A stretch of DNA of 64,000 nucleotides from JBAJNN01 sp036881905. Its GTDB lineage: Bacteria; Pseudomonadota; Alphaproteobacteria; Rhizobiales; Im1. The notes under the pieces are model-generated. The model worked only from the letters and a program-made list of their open reading frames with translations. It made no database searches and was not told the origin of the DNA. The stretch lies in NCBI GenBank assembly GCA_036881905.1, contig JBAJNN010000001.1:62001-126000 (forward strand), in the 5' to 3' direction. The position numbers and the translations under genes were made by a program. Numbering within the stretch: the stretch's first letter is position 1; each line of letters opens with the position of its first letter. Of this stretch, positions 1-9,098 are shown piece by piece.

Positions 1-1293
1 CTCGAATGCCGGTTCATTGACAAGGATATAGAAATTGCCAAAATCGCGCGGCAGCCAGCGCATGCGTTCCATGTTCAAAATCAGCATGCGTATTTTTTCA
101 GCGCTATTGCGCCCATTGAATGCCGCAAGAGTCTTCGGTCCGATCAGACCGTCGGCGACAAGCCCCTCACGTTTCTGAAAGACCCGTACCGCGCCCGCCA
201 TATCTCCGCCATAGCGGTTGGATCGAGTGGCGGCATCACGGACTTTTCCGTTATCGGGCTTGAGCAATTTAGCAATACGGTCGTGAGAATCAAACTGCGG
301 GGCCAATAACCCCTCACATTCGAGCCTGTCGCGAATCTGTGCAATGCGCGGATCCTTCATACCAGGACGAATGACGACGCCGGCGGGAATCTTTCGCTGT
401 GTGAAGGGCTTTTCGGCAAGCCCGCGCAATCGCGACAATTCCGCTTTCATCGCCCGATAGAGCGGATGGGTCGGGTGCAGCGTCGTCAGATAATGGTCCG
501 GACGCACCATATGTTCAATGGTGGCGAGAAAGACGGCCGCCTCGATCCCTTTGGGGCGAAGGTCGTTATACCGGGTGAGTTTATCGGGATCGACGCGACC
601 GGCTGAAGCGTCATGAGCATAGCGCAACAGCTTGACCGTGAGTTCTATATCGAGCCGTGCGAGCTTGTCTCGATCATACACTCCCTCTAGGGCATTGTCA
701 TCGAATCGGGAGAGTAACCCGGGCAGATAATCGTTCGCATCGAGACCGTCTTCATCGACTCTGCCCAGGGTGGCGAGCAAACGTCGCGCACGAAGCCCGA
801 GGCCGTGAGGTCCGACCCAGAGTGGAGCGAAATCGCGTTTGACATAGAAATCGAGAACCGGGCGACGGTCTTCGCGGCGCAGAAGGATGGGAGCCCCCTG
901 CCCTCCTTGCAGAGTGGAAAGAATGGCGGCGGGCAGGCCGGAAAGTTTCTCTCCGGCGCTAAGAGAGGGATCGGCCAGCGATACCGGTGGTTCCGGGACG
1001 TAACGTTCATAATCATCGGGCTGTCGGAGGGTATCGGCGCCATCGCGTCGAACCATTGAATCCCTGTCGATTGCCAAGGAGGCGGAAACGGCCTTTCCGA
1101 ATCCTGCAAGAGCTGCGTTGCGGTGCGGCAGAACGCGGCGGAACAAGCGCCCACCGGCCGATACCCCATTCCGGTTGCGCAACGTGACGGCGCCAGCATT
1201 CAATGCCGTTCCGGCGAGGATCACCGACACACAGACAGTCGCAATCATCCTGTTCAGCGCGTATGATTCCTTTTGCCGCAATGCGCTTTTCAT
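1..1293 (-). CDS. YcbB/LdtD-like L,D-transpeptidase, C-terminus beyond window
   Basis: The gene is open from an ATG at 1293 to the window edge, about 431 codons, and its 3' end lies outside. A hydrophobic signal segment covers residues about 14-31. The middle region, with the phrases LLRYAHDASAGRV and ATIEHM, resembles the scaffold domain of YcbB-type L,D-transpeptidases. Near the end a peptidoglycan-binding repeat is visible (VADGLIGPKTLAAFNG), followed by MERMRWLPRDFGNFYILVNEPAF, the segment that leads into the YkuD catalytic domain in this family. The catalytic Cys/His motif should lie off the window, so activity cannot be judged. Known family role: 3-3 crosslinking of peptidoglycan, or lipoprotein attachment, in the periplasm. 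A purine-rich AAAGGG lies about 11 bases before the start. The gene is divergent from pepF. Confidence 0.8.
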   Translation of the reverse strand, partial: MKSALRQKESYALNRMIATVCVSVILAGTALNAGAVTLRNRNGVSAGGRLFRRVLPHRNAALAGFGKAVSASLAIDRDSMVRRDGADTLRQPDDYERYVPEPPVSLADPSLSAGEKLSGLPAAILSTLQGGQGAPILLRREDRRPVLDFYVKRDFAPLWVGPHGLGLRARRLLATLGRVDEDGLDANDYLPGLLSRFDDNALEGVYDRDKLARLDIELTVKLLRYAHDASAGRVDPDKLTRYNDLRPKGIEAAVFLATIEHMVRPDHYLTTLHPTHPLYRAMKAELSRLRGLAEKPFTQRKIPAGVVIRPGMKDPRIAQIRDRLECEGLLAPQFDSHDRIAKLLKPDNGKVRDAATRSNRYGGDMAGAVRVFQKREGLVADGLIGPKTLAAFNGRNSAEKIRMLILNMERMRWLPRDFGNFYILVNEPAFE

Positions 1294-1500
1294 AGATCGA
1301 CCATCCCTTTGCCTTGGCCGGCCACCATGCTCATAAATCGACAAACGACTCTTGGCTATATCCGCAAATAAAGCCTTAATTGCAAACGTTTCCAGACCGC
1401 CGGATGAAAATGGTTCAAATAAAGGCTGGCGAAAAAAAGCGCCGCCGCTAAAATGCACATGGAACACATGGTCAACAACAAAGCCTCAGGATCGCTGAAC

Positions 1501-3363
1501 ATGACGGAACATTCATCTGCAAAACACCGTACAGACGCAAAAGACCAGGCTGCAATGGGCAGCATAGTTTTCGGTGAAAACACTCCGGCCGCGCTGCCGG
1601 AATGGTCGCTTGATGACCTTTATACCGCGCCTGGTTGTGTCGAATTGAAACGCGATATCGAACTGATCGCGAATGACAGCAAGGTTTTTGAGCGGCGCTA
1701 TCGGGACACCGTCATCACTTTGGCGACAGGCGAAGGCGGAGGCAAACGGCTGGCCGAGGCCATCGAAAGCTATGAGGCGCTGCAATGCCTGTCGCAGCGA
1801 GTCTTCTCCTATGCCTTTCTTCATTACGCCGGCGACACCGCCGCGCCGGAACGGGCAAAATTTTTCGGCGACATTCAGGCGCAACTCACGACCATCTCGG
1901 CCGGGCTTATCTTTTTCGAGCTGGAGATCAATCAAATCGACGATGCCGATTTCGACTCCGCCATTGCCGATCCGGCGCTTGACCATTATGCGCCGTGGTT
2001 GAAAGATCTGCGCAAGGTGCGCTCCCATCAGCTCGATGATAGGCTTGAACGGCTCTTCCATGAGAAATCGATCACCGGACGCAGCGCCTGGAACCGGCTG
2101 TTCGACAACACCATAGCCGCCTTGCGTTTCAACGTCGATGGCAAGGAATTGCAGATTGAGCCAACACTCGATCTGCTGCTCGACCGCAGCCCGGAAAAAC
2201 GCAAGGCGGCGGCCCAGGCTTTGGCGGAAACGCTTGGCGCACATTTGCCGGTGTTTACGCTGATTACCAACACGCTCGCCAAGGATAAGGAAATCTCGGA
2301 TCGCTGGCGCCATTTTGACGACATAGCAGATTCGCGCCATCTGGCCAATCAGGTCGAGCGCGAGGTGGTGGAGGCGCTGGCCGGGGCGGTTCAGGATGCT
2401 TATCCACGCCTGTCGCATCGCTATTATACCATGAAGGCGAAATGGCTCGGTCAGGACACGCTTGCTCACTGGGATCGCAATGCGCCCCTGCCCGAGGAAG
2501 ACGCCGGCAGCATCGCTTGGGCGGATGCCCGCCATATCGTGCTTGACGCCTATAATGGCTTTGCCCCGTGGATGGCCGAGATTGCCGGGAGATTTTTTGA
2601 TCATGGCTGGATCGACGCCTCGGTGCGTCCCGGCAAGATGCCGGGAGCATTCGCTCATCCCACCGTGCCGGATGCGCACCCTTATGTGCTGCTCAATTAT
2701 CAGGGTCGGCCCCGCGACGTCATGACGCTTGCCCATGAACTCGGTCATGGCGTGCATCAGGTGTTGGCCGCAGAGGCTCAAGGGCTTTTTCTCTCCTCGA
2801 CGCCGCTGACGCTGGCGGAAACGGCGAGCGTATTCGGCGAAAGGCTGGCCTTCCAGGCCCTTTTGGCGCAAAGGAGCGATCCGTCCAGGCGCAAGGCCCT
2901 TTTGGCTTCGGCGGTGGAAGATATGTTGTCCACCGCAGTGCGCCAGATTGCCTTTTACAGTTTTGAGCGCAAAATCCACGCCATGCGCCGCAAGGGCGAG
3001 CTGACGGCTGAGCAAATCGGCGAAATCTGGTTGCAGGTTCAAGCCGAAAGCCTTGGCCCCGCCGTCACCCTGGGGCCGGGCTACGAGACATTCTGGGCCT
3101 ATATCCCGCATTTCATTCATTCCCCCTTTTATGTCTATGCCTATTCTTTCGGCAATTGTCTGGTGAACTCGCTCTATGCGCTCTATGAGGATGGCCATGA
3201 CGGGTTCGCCGAAAAATATCATGACATGCTGAAAGCCGGAGGTTCCAAACATCATAGCGAGCTTCTAGCGCCCTTCGGCCTCGATGCGCGCGACGCAGCT
3301 TTCTGGAGCAAGGGGCTTGGCGTGATAGAGCGGATGATCGACAGGCTGGAGGCGCAAGGCTGA
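1501..3363 (+). CDS. pepF: Oligoendopeptidase F, M3 family zinc metallopeptidase
   Basis: Cytosolic zinc peptidase that cleaves short oligopeptides. The M3 signature HELGH lies at 2734-2748, and the third zinc ligand Glu lies 28 residues after the first His, in LAETASVFGE, as expected for M3/PepF. The conserved PepF start ALPEWSLDDLY occurs about 30 residues into the protein. No signal peptide is seen. I prefer ATG 1501 (620 aa) because AGGA lies about 10 bases upstream. An in-frame ATG at 1453 would add 16 residues (636 aa) but has no clear ribosome binding site. The ABC1-kinase gene follows after 20 bases on the same strand, so the two are probably co-transcribed. Confidence 0.92.
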   Translation: MTEHSSAKHRTDAKDQAAMGSIVFGENTPAALPEWSLDDLYTAPGCVELKRDIELIANDSKVFERRYRDTVITLATGEGGGKRLAEAIESYEALQCLSQRVFSYAFLHYAGDTAAPERAKFFGDIQAQLTTISAGLIFFELEINQIDDADFDSAIADPALDHYAPWLKDLRKVRSHQLDDRLERLFHEKSITGRSAWNRLFDNTIAALRFNVDGKELQIEPTLDLLLDRSPEKRKAAAQALAETLGAHLPVFTLITNTLAKDKEISDRWRHFDDIADSRHLANQVEREVVEALAGAVQDAYPRLSHRYYTMKAKWLGQDTLAHWDRNAPLPEEDAGSIAWADARHIVLDAYNGFAPWMAEIAGRFFDHGWIDASVRPGKMPGAFAHPTVPDAHPYVLLNYQGRPRDVMTLAHELGHGVHQVLAAEAQGLFLSSTPLTLAETASVFGERLAFQALLAQRSDPSRRKALLASAVEDMLSTAVRQIAFYSFERKIHAMRRKGELTAEQIGEIWLQVQAESLGPAVTLGPGYETFWAYIPHFIHSPFYVYAYSFGNCLVNSLYALYEDGHDGFAEKYHDMLKAGGSKHHSELLAPFGLDARDAAFWSKGLGVIERMIDRLEAQG

Positions 3364-3383
3364 AGCCAGAATTTCAGACCCCG

Positions 3384-4760
3384 ATGAGCAAACGGTCCCA
3401 ACTGTCGTCGCGCGAGCGTGAGAGCAACCGGTTTTCGGGCCGGATGCGGCGCTATGCTCGTGTCGGGGTGGGCGTGGGCGGCGTCGCCGCGCGGCTGGTA
3501 TCGGGACGAATGACCGGCTCTGGCGGACGACGCGAGGATAATGCGCGCATTTTGCGCACCGCGTTAGGCAATCTCAAAGGGCCGCTGATGAAAGTAGCGC
3601 AGCTGCTTTCCACCATCCCCGACGCCCTGGCGCCGGAATATGCCAGTGAATTAATGCAGCTTCAGGCGCAGGCTCCACCCATGGGATGGCCCTTTATAAG
3701 ACGACGCATGGCCGCGGAGTTGGGGCCGGACTGGCAGGCAAACTTTGCTTGTTTCAGCCGCGAGGCCGTCGCGGCGGCCTCGCTCGGCCAAGTCCATCGC
3801 GCCCAAGCGCTCGATGGCACCCAGCTTGCCTGTAAACTGCAATATCCGGACATGGCATCGGCAGTGGAAGCCGATCTTCGACAACTGCAATGGATCTTCG
3901 CCATCCACCGACAGCTGGATTCGGCCATCGATACCAGAGAAATTTACCGGGAAATCGGTGATCGTCTGCGCGAGGAACTTGATTATACCCGCGAGGCTCG
4001 TCACATCGCGCTCTACGGCGAAATTTTCAAAAACACCGCGACCATTCGCGTGCCACGGGTCTATCCACGGCTGTCGGGACGGCGGCTTTTGACCATGGGC
4101 TGGCTTGAAGGCCGTCCGCTGCTTGAGTGCAATGGAGCAAGCCTTGAAGCGCGCAATCTGATCGCCACGCAGCTGTTCAACGCCTGGTGGCTGCCCTTCT
4201 GTCGCCATGGCGTCATTCATGGCGATCCCCATCTCGGTAATTATTCGGTCGCTTTGGACGATGGCGCACACCCGGTCGGAATCAACCTTCTGGACTATGG
4301 CTGTATCCGAATCTTTCCACCGCGCTTTGTCGCCGGGGTGGTCGAACTTTATGAAGGATTGCGTCATGATGATCGCGACCGTATCGTCCACGCCTACCGG
4401 ATCTGGGGCTTTACCGGGCTCAATAACCAGTTGATCGATGTACTCAACATCTGGGCGCGATTCATCTACGGCCCGTTGCTGGAGGATCGCGTCAGGCCGA
4501 TCGCGGAAGATGTAAACCCCGGGCAATATGGCCGCGAACAGGCCTTTACGGTTCACCGGGCGCTTAAGGAAAAAGGACCGGTGCGCATACCGCGCGAATT
4601 CGTCTTTATGGACCGGGCCGCGGTCGGGCTCGGCAGCGTGTTTATTCGCTTGCAGGCAGAAGTCAATTTTTATCGCCTGTTCAACAAGGCCATAGAGAGT
4701 TTCTCCACCGATCGGGTGACGAGAACTCAAATGCGGAGTCTTGCAAAAGCCGGACTTTGA
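3384..4760 (+). CDS. ABC1/AarF/UbiB-family atypical kinase-like protein
   Basis: 458 aa member of the ABC1 (AarF/UbiB/COQ8) family, usually linked to ubiquinone metabolism through ATP binding or hydrolysis. Visible features are the Ala-rich loop AAAS at residues 130-133, the catalytic-loop motif HGDPHLGN at 279-286, and the metal-binding LLDYG around residue 304. The N-terminal family signature is normally KxGQ; here it reads KVAQ at residues 70-73. A long basic and glycine-rich N-terminus precedes the domain. No clear C-terminal membrane pair is seen, unlike E. coli UbiB, so this may be one of the soluble ABC1 proteins and not UbiB itself. It sits 20 bases after pepF and converges on glmS. 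Confidence 0.82.
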   Translation: MSKRSQLSSRERESNRFSGRMRRYARVGVGVGGVAARLVSGRMTGSGGRREDNARILRTALGNLKGPLMKVAQLLSTIPDALAPEYASELMQLQAQAPPMGWPFIRRRMAAELGPDWQANFACFSREAVAAASLGQVHRAQALDGTQLACKLQYPDMASAVEADLRQLQWIFAIHRQLDSAIDTREIYREIGDRLREELDYTREARHIALYGEIFKNTATIRVPRVYPRLSGRRLLTMGWLEGRPLLECNGASLEARNLIATQLFNAWWLPFCRHGVIHGDPHLGNYSVALDDGAHPVGINLLDYGCIRIFPPRFVAGVVELYEGLRHDDRDRIVHAYRIWGFTGLNNQLIDVLNIWARFIYGPLLEDRVRPIAEDVNPGQYGREQAFTVHRALKEKGPVRIPREFVFMDRAAVGLGSVFIRLQAEVNFYRLFNKAIESFSTDRVTRTQMRSLAKAGL

Positions 4761-4895
4761 GTGAGCAGGAGCGCGCGGGCGCGGCCTTGTCAAGCACAAT
4801 GCTTGCGCCGATCGAATCCAACCCGCGTCGTTTCATGACGCCTCCGAATTTGGTTTTGCGGGCCTTCACTCGCGCCCTTGCGGAAATGAACGGCC

Positions 4896-6722
4896 TTATT
4901 CAACGGTAACCGCCTTGGCGAGGTTGCGTGGCTGATCGACATCGGTGCCCCGAAATAGAGCGGTATGATAGGCCAGAAGCTGAACCAGCAACGCATAGAT
5001 GAGGGGATTGACGAAGGGATCGGCGCGCGGCGCCACAATCGTATCGGCACGATCAGCGGCGCTGTCGGCGAGGCCTTCATGATCGCTGACGAGAATGATC
5101 TGACCGCCACGCGCCAGAACCTCATGCATATTCGATATGGTCTTGTCGAACAGCCGATTGCGCGGCGCGAGCACAATCACCGGCACGGCGTCGCTGACAA
5201 GCGCAATCGGGCCATGTTTTAACTCTCCCGCGGCATAGGCTTCGGCGTGGATGTAGGACAGCTCCTTGAGTTTCAGGGCCCCTTCAAGCGCGATCGGATA
5301 ATTGATCCCGCGGCCCAGGAACAGGACGTCGCGGGTTTGGGCAAGACGACGCGCAATAGGGATGATCGCGTCTTCGTTGCGCAATATGGCGGCAAGATGA
5401 CGCGGCGCTTCGCCAAGCGCGCTAACGAGACGGCATTCTTCCTGGCGTGACAGGGTGGCGCGTTGTCTGGCGGCGGCAAGCGCCATGCAGGCGAGAACGC
5501 CGAGTTGACAGGTGAACGCCTTGGTCGAGGCGACGCCAATCTCGGGGCCGGCAAAGATCGGCAAAACAACGTCGCTTTCGCGCGCAATGGTCGATTGCGT
5601 CATATTGACGACAGAGACGGTTTTCCGGCCACAACCTTTGGCATAGCGCAAAGCGGCCAGCGTATCGGCGGTCTCGCCCGATTGCGAGATGACCATCGAT
5701 ACCCCGCCCGAGGCCAGCGGCGCCTCGCGATAGCGGAACTCGGAGGCGATATCGACCTCCACCGGCACTCTTGCCAGAGTCTCGAACCAGTATTTGGCGA
5801 CAAGCGCGGCATAATGTGCCGAACCGCATGCCGTGATAGTGATGCGATCGAGCCCGGCGAAATCAATCGCCTCCATGAGCGACGGGGCGACCCGGCACTC
5901 GCTCAGATCGAGATACTGCGCCAGCATATGCCCGACGACATCCGGCTGTTCGGCCATTTCCTTGGCCATGAAATGACGGTAATTGCCCTTCGCGGCGATC
6001 GTAGCGGAAGATTGCGCCATATGCACCTCGCGTTCGATCGGCCGGTCGTTTTCATCGTAAATGGTCATATCGCCACTGGTCAGCACGACCCGATCGCCAT
6101 CTTCGAGAAAGACGATGCGATCGGAAAACGGCGCCAGCGCGAGAGAATCCGAGGCAAGATAAGCCCCGCCCGCACCGTGCCCGACGGCGAGAGGACTGCC
6201 GCGACGCGCGCCGATCAAAAGATCGTCTTCGCCCGCAAACAGCATAACCAGAGCAAACGCCCCCCGCAATCGTTTCAAGGTTTTCGACACGGCTGCGAGC
6301 GGGCTTGCGCCCCGCGCCAATTCACGCGTGATCAGGAGCGTCACGATTTCGGTGTCGGTGTCGGTCGCGCAGGGAAAGCCGTCTGCCGATAACTCCTGCT
6401 TGAGGGAGCGGAAATTCTCGATAATACCATTATGAACGACGCCGACCCGTTCGCTGACATGGGGGTGGGCATTGTTTTGCGTCGCCGCGCCATGAGTCGC
6501 CCAGCGCGTATGGCCGATCCCGGTGACGCCGGATTGGGTGTGCGCTCTGACCTTTTCGATCAGATTGACGAGTTTTCCGGCGGCGCGCCGCCGCGTGATC
6601 ACGCCATTTTCGAGCGTTGCGATACCGGCGGAATCATAACCTCGGTATTCAAGCCGCTTCAGGGCCTCCAGCAATTGATCCACGACCGGCTCTTTCGCGA
6701 TAATCCCAACAATCCCGCACAT
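4896..6722 (-). CDS. glmS: Glutamine-fructose-6-phosphate aminotransferase (isomerizing)
   Basis: 608 aa, the usual length. It makes glucosamine-6-phosphate from fructose-6-phosphate and glutamine, the entry step to UDP-GlcNAc for peptidoglycan and lipopolysaccharide. The protein begins MCGIVG, so the catalytic Cys becomes N-terminal after Met removal (Ntn hydrolase glutaminase domain, residues 1 to about 220). Two SIS sugar-isomerase domains follow, with CGSAHYAALVAKYW and SQSGETADTLAAL, and the end TVE matches the family. It lies 47 bases downstream of glmU on the same strand, forming a glmU-glmS operon. No glmS ribozyme-like leader was recognised in the short spacer. Confidence 0.97.
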   Translation of the reverse strand: MCGIVGIIAKEPVVDQLLEALKRLEYRGYDSAGIATLENGVITRRRAAGKLVNLIEKVRAHTQSGVTGIGHTRWATHGAATQNNAHPHVSERVGVVHNGIIENFRSLKQELSADGFPCATDTDTEIVTLLITRELARGASPLAAVSKTLKRLRGAFALVMLFAGEDDLLIGARRGSPLAVGHGAGGAYLASDSLALAPFSDRIVFLEDGDRVVLTSGDMTIYDENDRPIEREVHMAQSSATIAAKGNYRHFMAKEMAEQPDVVGHMLAQYLDLSECRVAPSLMEAIDFAGLDRITITACGSAHYAALVAKYWFETLARVPVEVDIASEFRYREAPLASGGVSMVISQSGETADTLAALRYAKGCGRKTVSVVNMTQSTIARESDVVLPIFAGPEIGVASTKAFTCQLGVLACMALAAARQRATLSRQEECRLVSALGEAPRHLAAILRNEDAIIPIARRLAQTRDVLFLGRGINYPIALEGALKLKELSYIHAEAYAAGELKHGPIALVSDAVPVIVLAPRNRLFDKTISNMHEVLARGGQIILVSDHEGLADSAADRADTIVAPRADPFVNPLIYALLVQLLAYHTALFRGTDVDQPRNLAKAVTVE

Positions 6723-6769
6723 GACAATCTTGGTTCCTCTCGCGCAAAACAGGCTTTACACCCGTTTTT

Positions 6770-8119
6770 TTAAGATTTGGCTTTTGATCCTCTGGTCAGA
6801 AAACGCGTCATGAAACCGGGCTTTTCCACCTGCCGCGCGCGCGAAAGCCCCAAAGCGCCCGGCGCAACATCGCGCGAAATAACACTGCCCGAACCGATAT
6901 AAGCCCCCTCGCCGATCGTGACCGGCGCAATAAGCGAGCTGTTGGAACCGACAAAAGCATCCTTGCCGATGAGTGTGCGATGTTTGGATAGGCCGTCATA
7001 GTTACAGGTTATCGCACCGGCGCCGATATTGGTGCGTTCGCCGACCTCACTGTCGCCGATATAAGCCACATGACCGATTTTCGCGCCGGTGTGAATCTGT
7101 GAATTCTTGATTTCGACAAAATTGCCGATATGGGCTTCGACGCCGATTTGCGTGCCAGGCCTGATCCGCGCGAATGGCCCTATTTGTGCATCGCGACCTA
7201 TCGTCGTGCTCTCCAGATAGGAAAAGCTGCGCACAACAACCCCCGGTTCGAGCACCACGCCGGGGCCGAAAATGACGTGGGGTTCGATCACAACATCATG
7301 GCCGATTTGCGAATCGACACATAAAAACACTGTTTCCGGGGCAATCAGGCAGGCCCCCCCGGCCATGGCATGCGCACGCAGCCGGTTTTGCATAATTTCT
7401 CCGGCGCGGGCGAGATCGGCCTGGGTATTGACGCCCACAACCTCATCTTCACGACATTCCAACGACTTGACCTTCAGCCCCTCGGCCACGGCCGCGCCGA
7501 TCATGTCCGTCAGGTAGAATTCGCAAGCCGCATTGCGATTGCCGATATGCGGCAAAAGATTACGCAGGGTTTTCGAGCCAAAGGCCATAATACCGGAATT
7601 GCACAAATCGATGGCCCGCTCTTGCTCCGTTGCGTCGGCGTCCTCACGAATGGCGACAAACGCACCGGTTTCATCGTGAATCATGCGCCCATACCCTGCC
7701 GGGTCCCGCGCCCTGAAGGCCAGAACCGCGACCTGTGCTCCATTCTTTATGGCCGCGACGAGACGCTGAAGGGTTTTGGGTTCGATGAGCGGCGTGTCGC
7801 CATAAAGCACCAGCGTCATACTATCGGGCAAGCCTTGACCCAGCACTTCAAGCCCGATCCGTGTGGCGTCCGCGGTTCCAAGAGCCTTTTGCTGCCTCGC
7901 AATGATGGCGTCGGGCCATTGCCTGCGCACCAAATCCTCCACGGGGGCCATTTGCGGGCCGGTGATAACCACCACGCGGGAAATATCGAGAGATTGCGCT
8001 GCGGTCATGACATGAGCCAGAAGCGGCCGGCCGGCAATTGCGTGCAGGGCCTTGGGGCGCGTTGTCCTCACCCGCGTTGCCTTTCCGGCGGCCAATATGA
8101 TAAGATCGGTTTGTCTCAT
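6770..8119 (-). CDS. glmU: Bifunctional UDP-GlcNAc pyrophosphorylase / GlcN-1-P acetyltransferase
   Basis: 449 aa. The N-terminal uridyltransferase domain is followed from about residue 255 by a left-handed beta-helix of hexapeptide repeats with the acetyltransferase active-site region (GAGAITCNYDG, then SKHRTLIG). Together these finish UDP-GlcNAc synthesis in the cytosol. The nucleotide-binding loop reads LAAGKATRV at residues 9-17, where the family normally has GxGTRM, so the second Gly is Ala and the Met is Val; P22-K23 are kept. The rest of the fold looks complete, so I call it functional. It is the first gene of the glmU-glmS operon and is divergent from the small membrane protein at 8327. 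Confidence 0.95.
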   Translation of the reverse strand: MRQTDLIILAAGKATRVRTTRPKALHAIAGRPLLAHVMTAAQSLDISRVVVITGPQMAPVEDLVRRQWPDAIIARQQKALGTADATRIGLEVLGQGLPDSMTLVLYGDTPLIEPKTLQRLVAAIKNGAQVAVLAFRARDPAGYGRMIHDETGAFVAIREDADATEQERAIDLCNSGIMAFGSKTLRNLLPHIGNRNAACEFYLTDMIGAAVAEGLKVKSLECREDEVVGVNTQADLARAGEIMQNRLRAHAMAGGACLIAPETVFLCVDSQIGHDVVIEPHVIFGPGVVLEPGVVVRSFSYLESTTIGRDAQIGPFARIRPGTQIGVEAHIGNFVEIKNSQIHTGAKIGHVAYIGDSEVGERTNIGAGAITCNYDGLSKHRTLIGKDAFVGSNSSLIAPVTIGEGAYIGSGSVISRDVAPGALGLSRARQVEKPGFMTRFLTRGSKAKS

Positions 8120-8326
8120 AGGGTAAATCGCACTCGCGCAAGGATATCACTGAAGGTGCGCTGCCTCTTTTTCGGTATACGGTCGGGATGCTGCATCATT
8201 GTCTTAAATTCCGCCGGTTGCATTTCATGGTCCGATCACTTAAGGTCAATCGTATTAAAGAGGCGTTGACGATTATACAGAATTTCCTCACGTAGGGAAC
8301 CAACCCCGCTTCTGGTGAGAATTCAG

Positions 8327-8761
8327 ATGGCTTATACATTCACACATTCGCACCCACCCTCCGAGCGTGCATGGCAATGGAGGCTTGCGCAGACGGTTTG
8401 TGTCCTTATGGCTCTGGCGGTGGTTGCAATCGGGCTTGGGCTTAAGGTCGGAAGCAATGCTGTTTCCAGCTTGTACAGTAAATCCATTCGCGATGTCGGG
8501 GAAGAGCTGGCCCGCGAACAGAGTCTCAATGCCAAGCTCGCAGACCGCATCGCCGCCATGGAAAACGAATTTGACCGCCAGTTTTCCGGGGAAGGTGGCA
8601 CCGCATTGCCCCCCATGACGCCCGTGACATCGGAGCGAAAGTCCGATTCTCTCGCAGCACCCTCGGTTGCCCCTGGGCCGGTCTCGCCGTTTAACCCCGG
8701 CGACAAGCCTGAAAACCCCGCTCCGGCCTATCCAAAACCGATCATGCCGTTCAGGCAGTGA
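8327..8761 (+). CDS. Small single-pass membrane protein of unknown function
   Basis: 144 aa, not recognised. A GGTGAG element lies 6-7 bases before ATG 8327, which decides the start over an in-frame GTG at 8315. The N-terminus is short and polar, then a hydrophobic helix runs at about residues 22-41 (VCVLMALAVVAIGLGLKVG). After it comes a charged helical stretch (SIRDVGEELAREQSLNAKL) that could form a short coiled coil. The C-terminal third is rich in Pro, Ala and Ser with no fold signal. The layout suggests an inner-membrane anchor with a periplasmic helix and a disordered tail. It is divergent from glmU, and tRNA-Lys follows on the same strand. Confidence 0.6.
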   Translation: MAYTFTHSHPPSERAWQWRLAQTVCVLMALAVVAIGLGLKVGSNAVSSLYSKSIRDVGEELAREQSLNAKLADRIAAMENEFDRQFSGEGGTALPPMTPVTSERKSDSLAAPSVAPGPVSPFNPGDKPENPAPAYPKPIMPFRQ

Positions 8762-8889
8762 CTTCGGATTGCGCAAGCCGCCTTTCCGTTGAACCGATAA
8801 TCTGAAAAAGCCTGTCGGAATCCTTGATATAGGAACTTGACCTGAGGCTTTAAAGCTGCTTCAAGCACAATGCCTTTTCCAAGAAGAGT

Positions 8890-8965
8890 GGGCCCGTAGC
8901 TCAGTTGGTAGAGCAACTGACTTTTAATCAGTAGGTCGTTGGTTCGACTCCAACCGGGCTCACCA
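8890..8965 (+). tRNA. tRNA-Lys (anticodon UUU)
   Basis: A 76-base cloverleaf can be folded by eye: acceptor GGGCCCG with CGGGCTC (one G-U pair), D arm GCTC/GAGC, anticodon arm ACTGA/TCAGT around the loop CTTTTAA with anticodon TTT, five-base variable loop AGGTC, and T arm GTTGG/CCAAC with TTCGACT. The terminal CCA is encoded at 8963-8965. Confidence 0.97.
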
Positions 8966-9098
8966 ATCCAGACGCCTCCAAAAACTCTGATTTTAGCGCA
9001 ATCCGCGTTGCCGTTGAATTTTCCGTGCTGCTCCTCGACAACCTAATGCACCAGAATTCAGGTTTTAGAGCTGTTCAGTCATTGATAAGTTTCTATTG

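Noticed and set aside
1513..3255. A 580-codon open frame antisense to pepF
   Set aside because: It mirrors the codon pattern of pepF, has no recognisable family and no plausible signals. GC-rich genes often leave the opposite frame open.
4681..4869. Short minus-strand frame with GGAGG before an internal ATG at about 4833
   Set aside because: It overlaps the 3' end of the ABC1 gene, has no recognised motif and no conserved look. It may simply be glmS 3' untranslated sequence.
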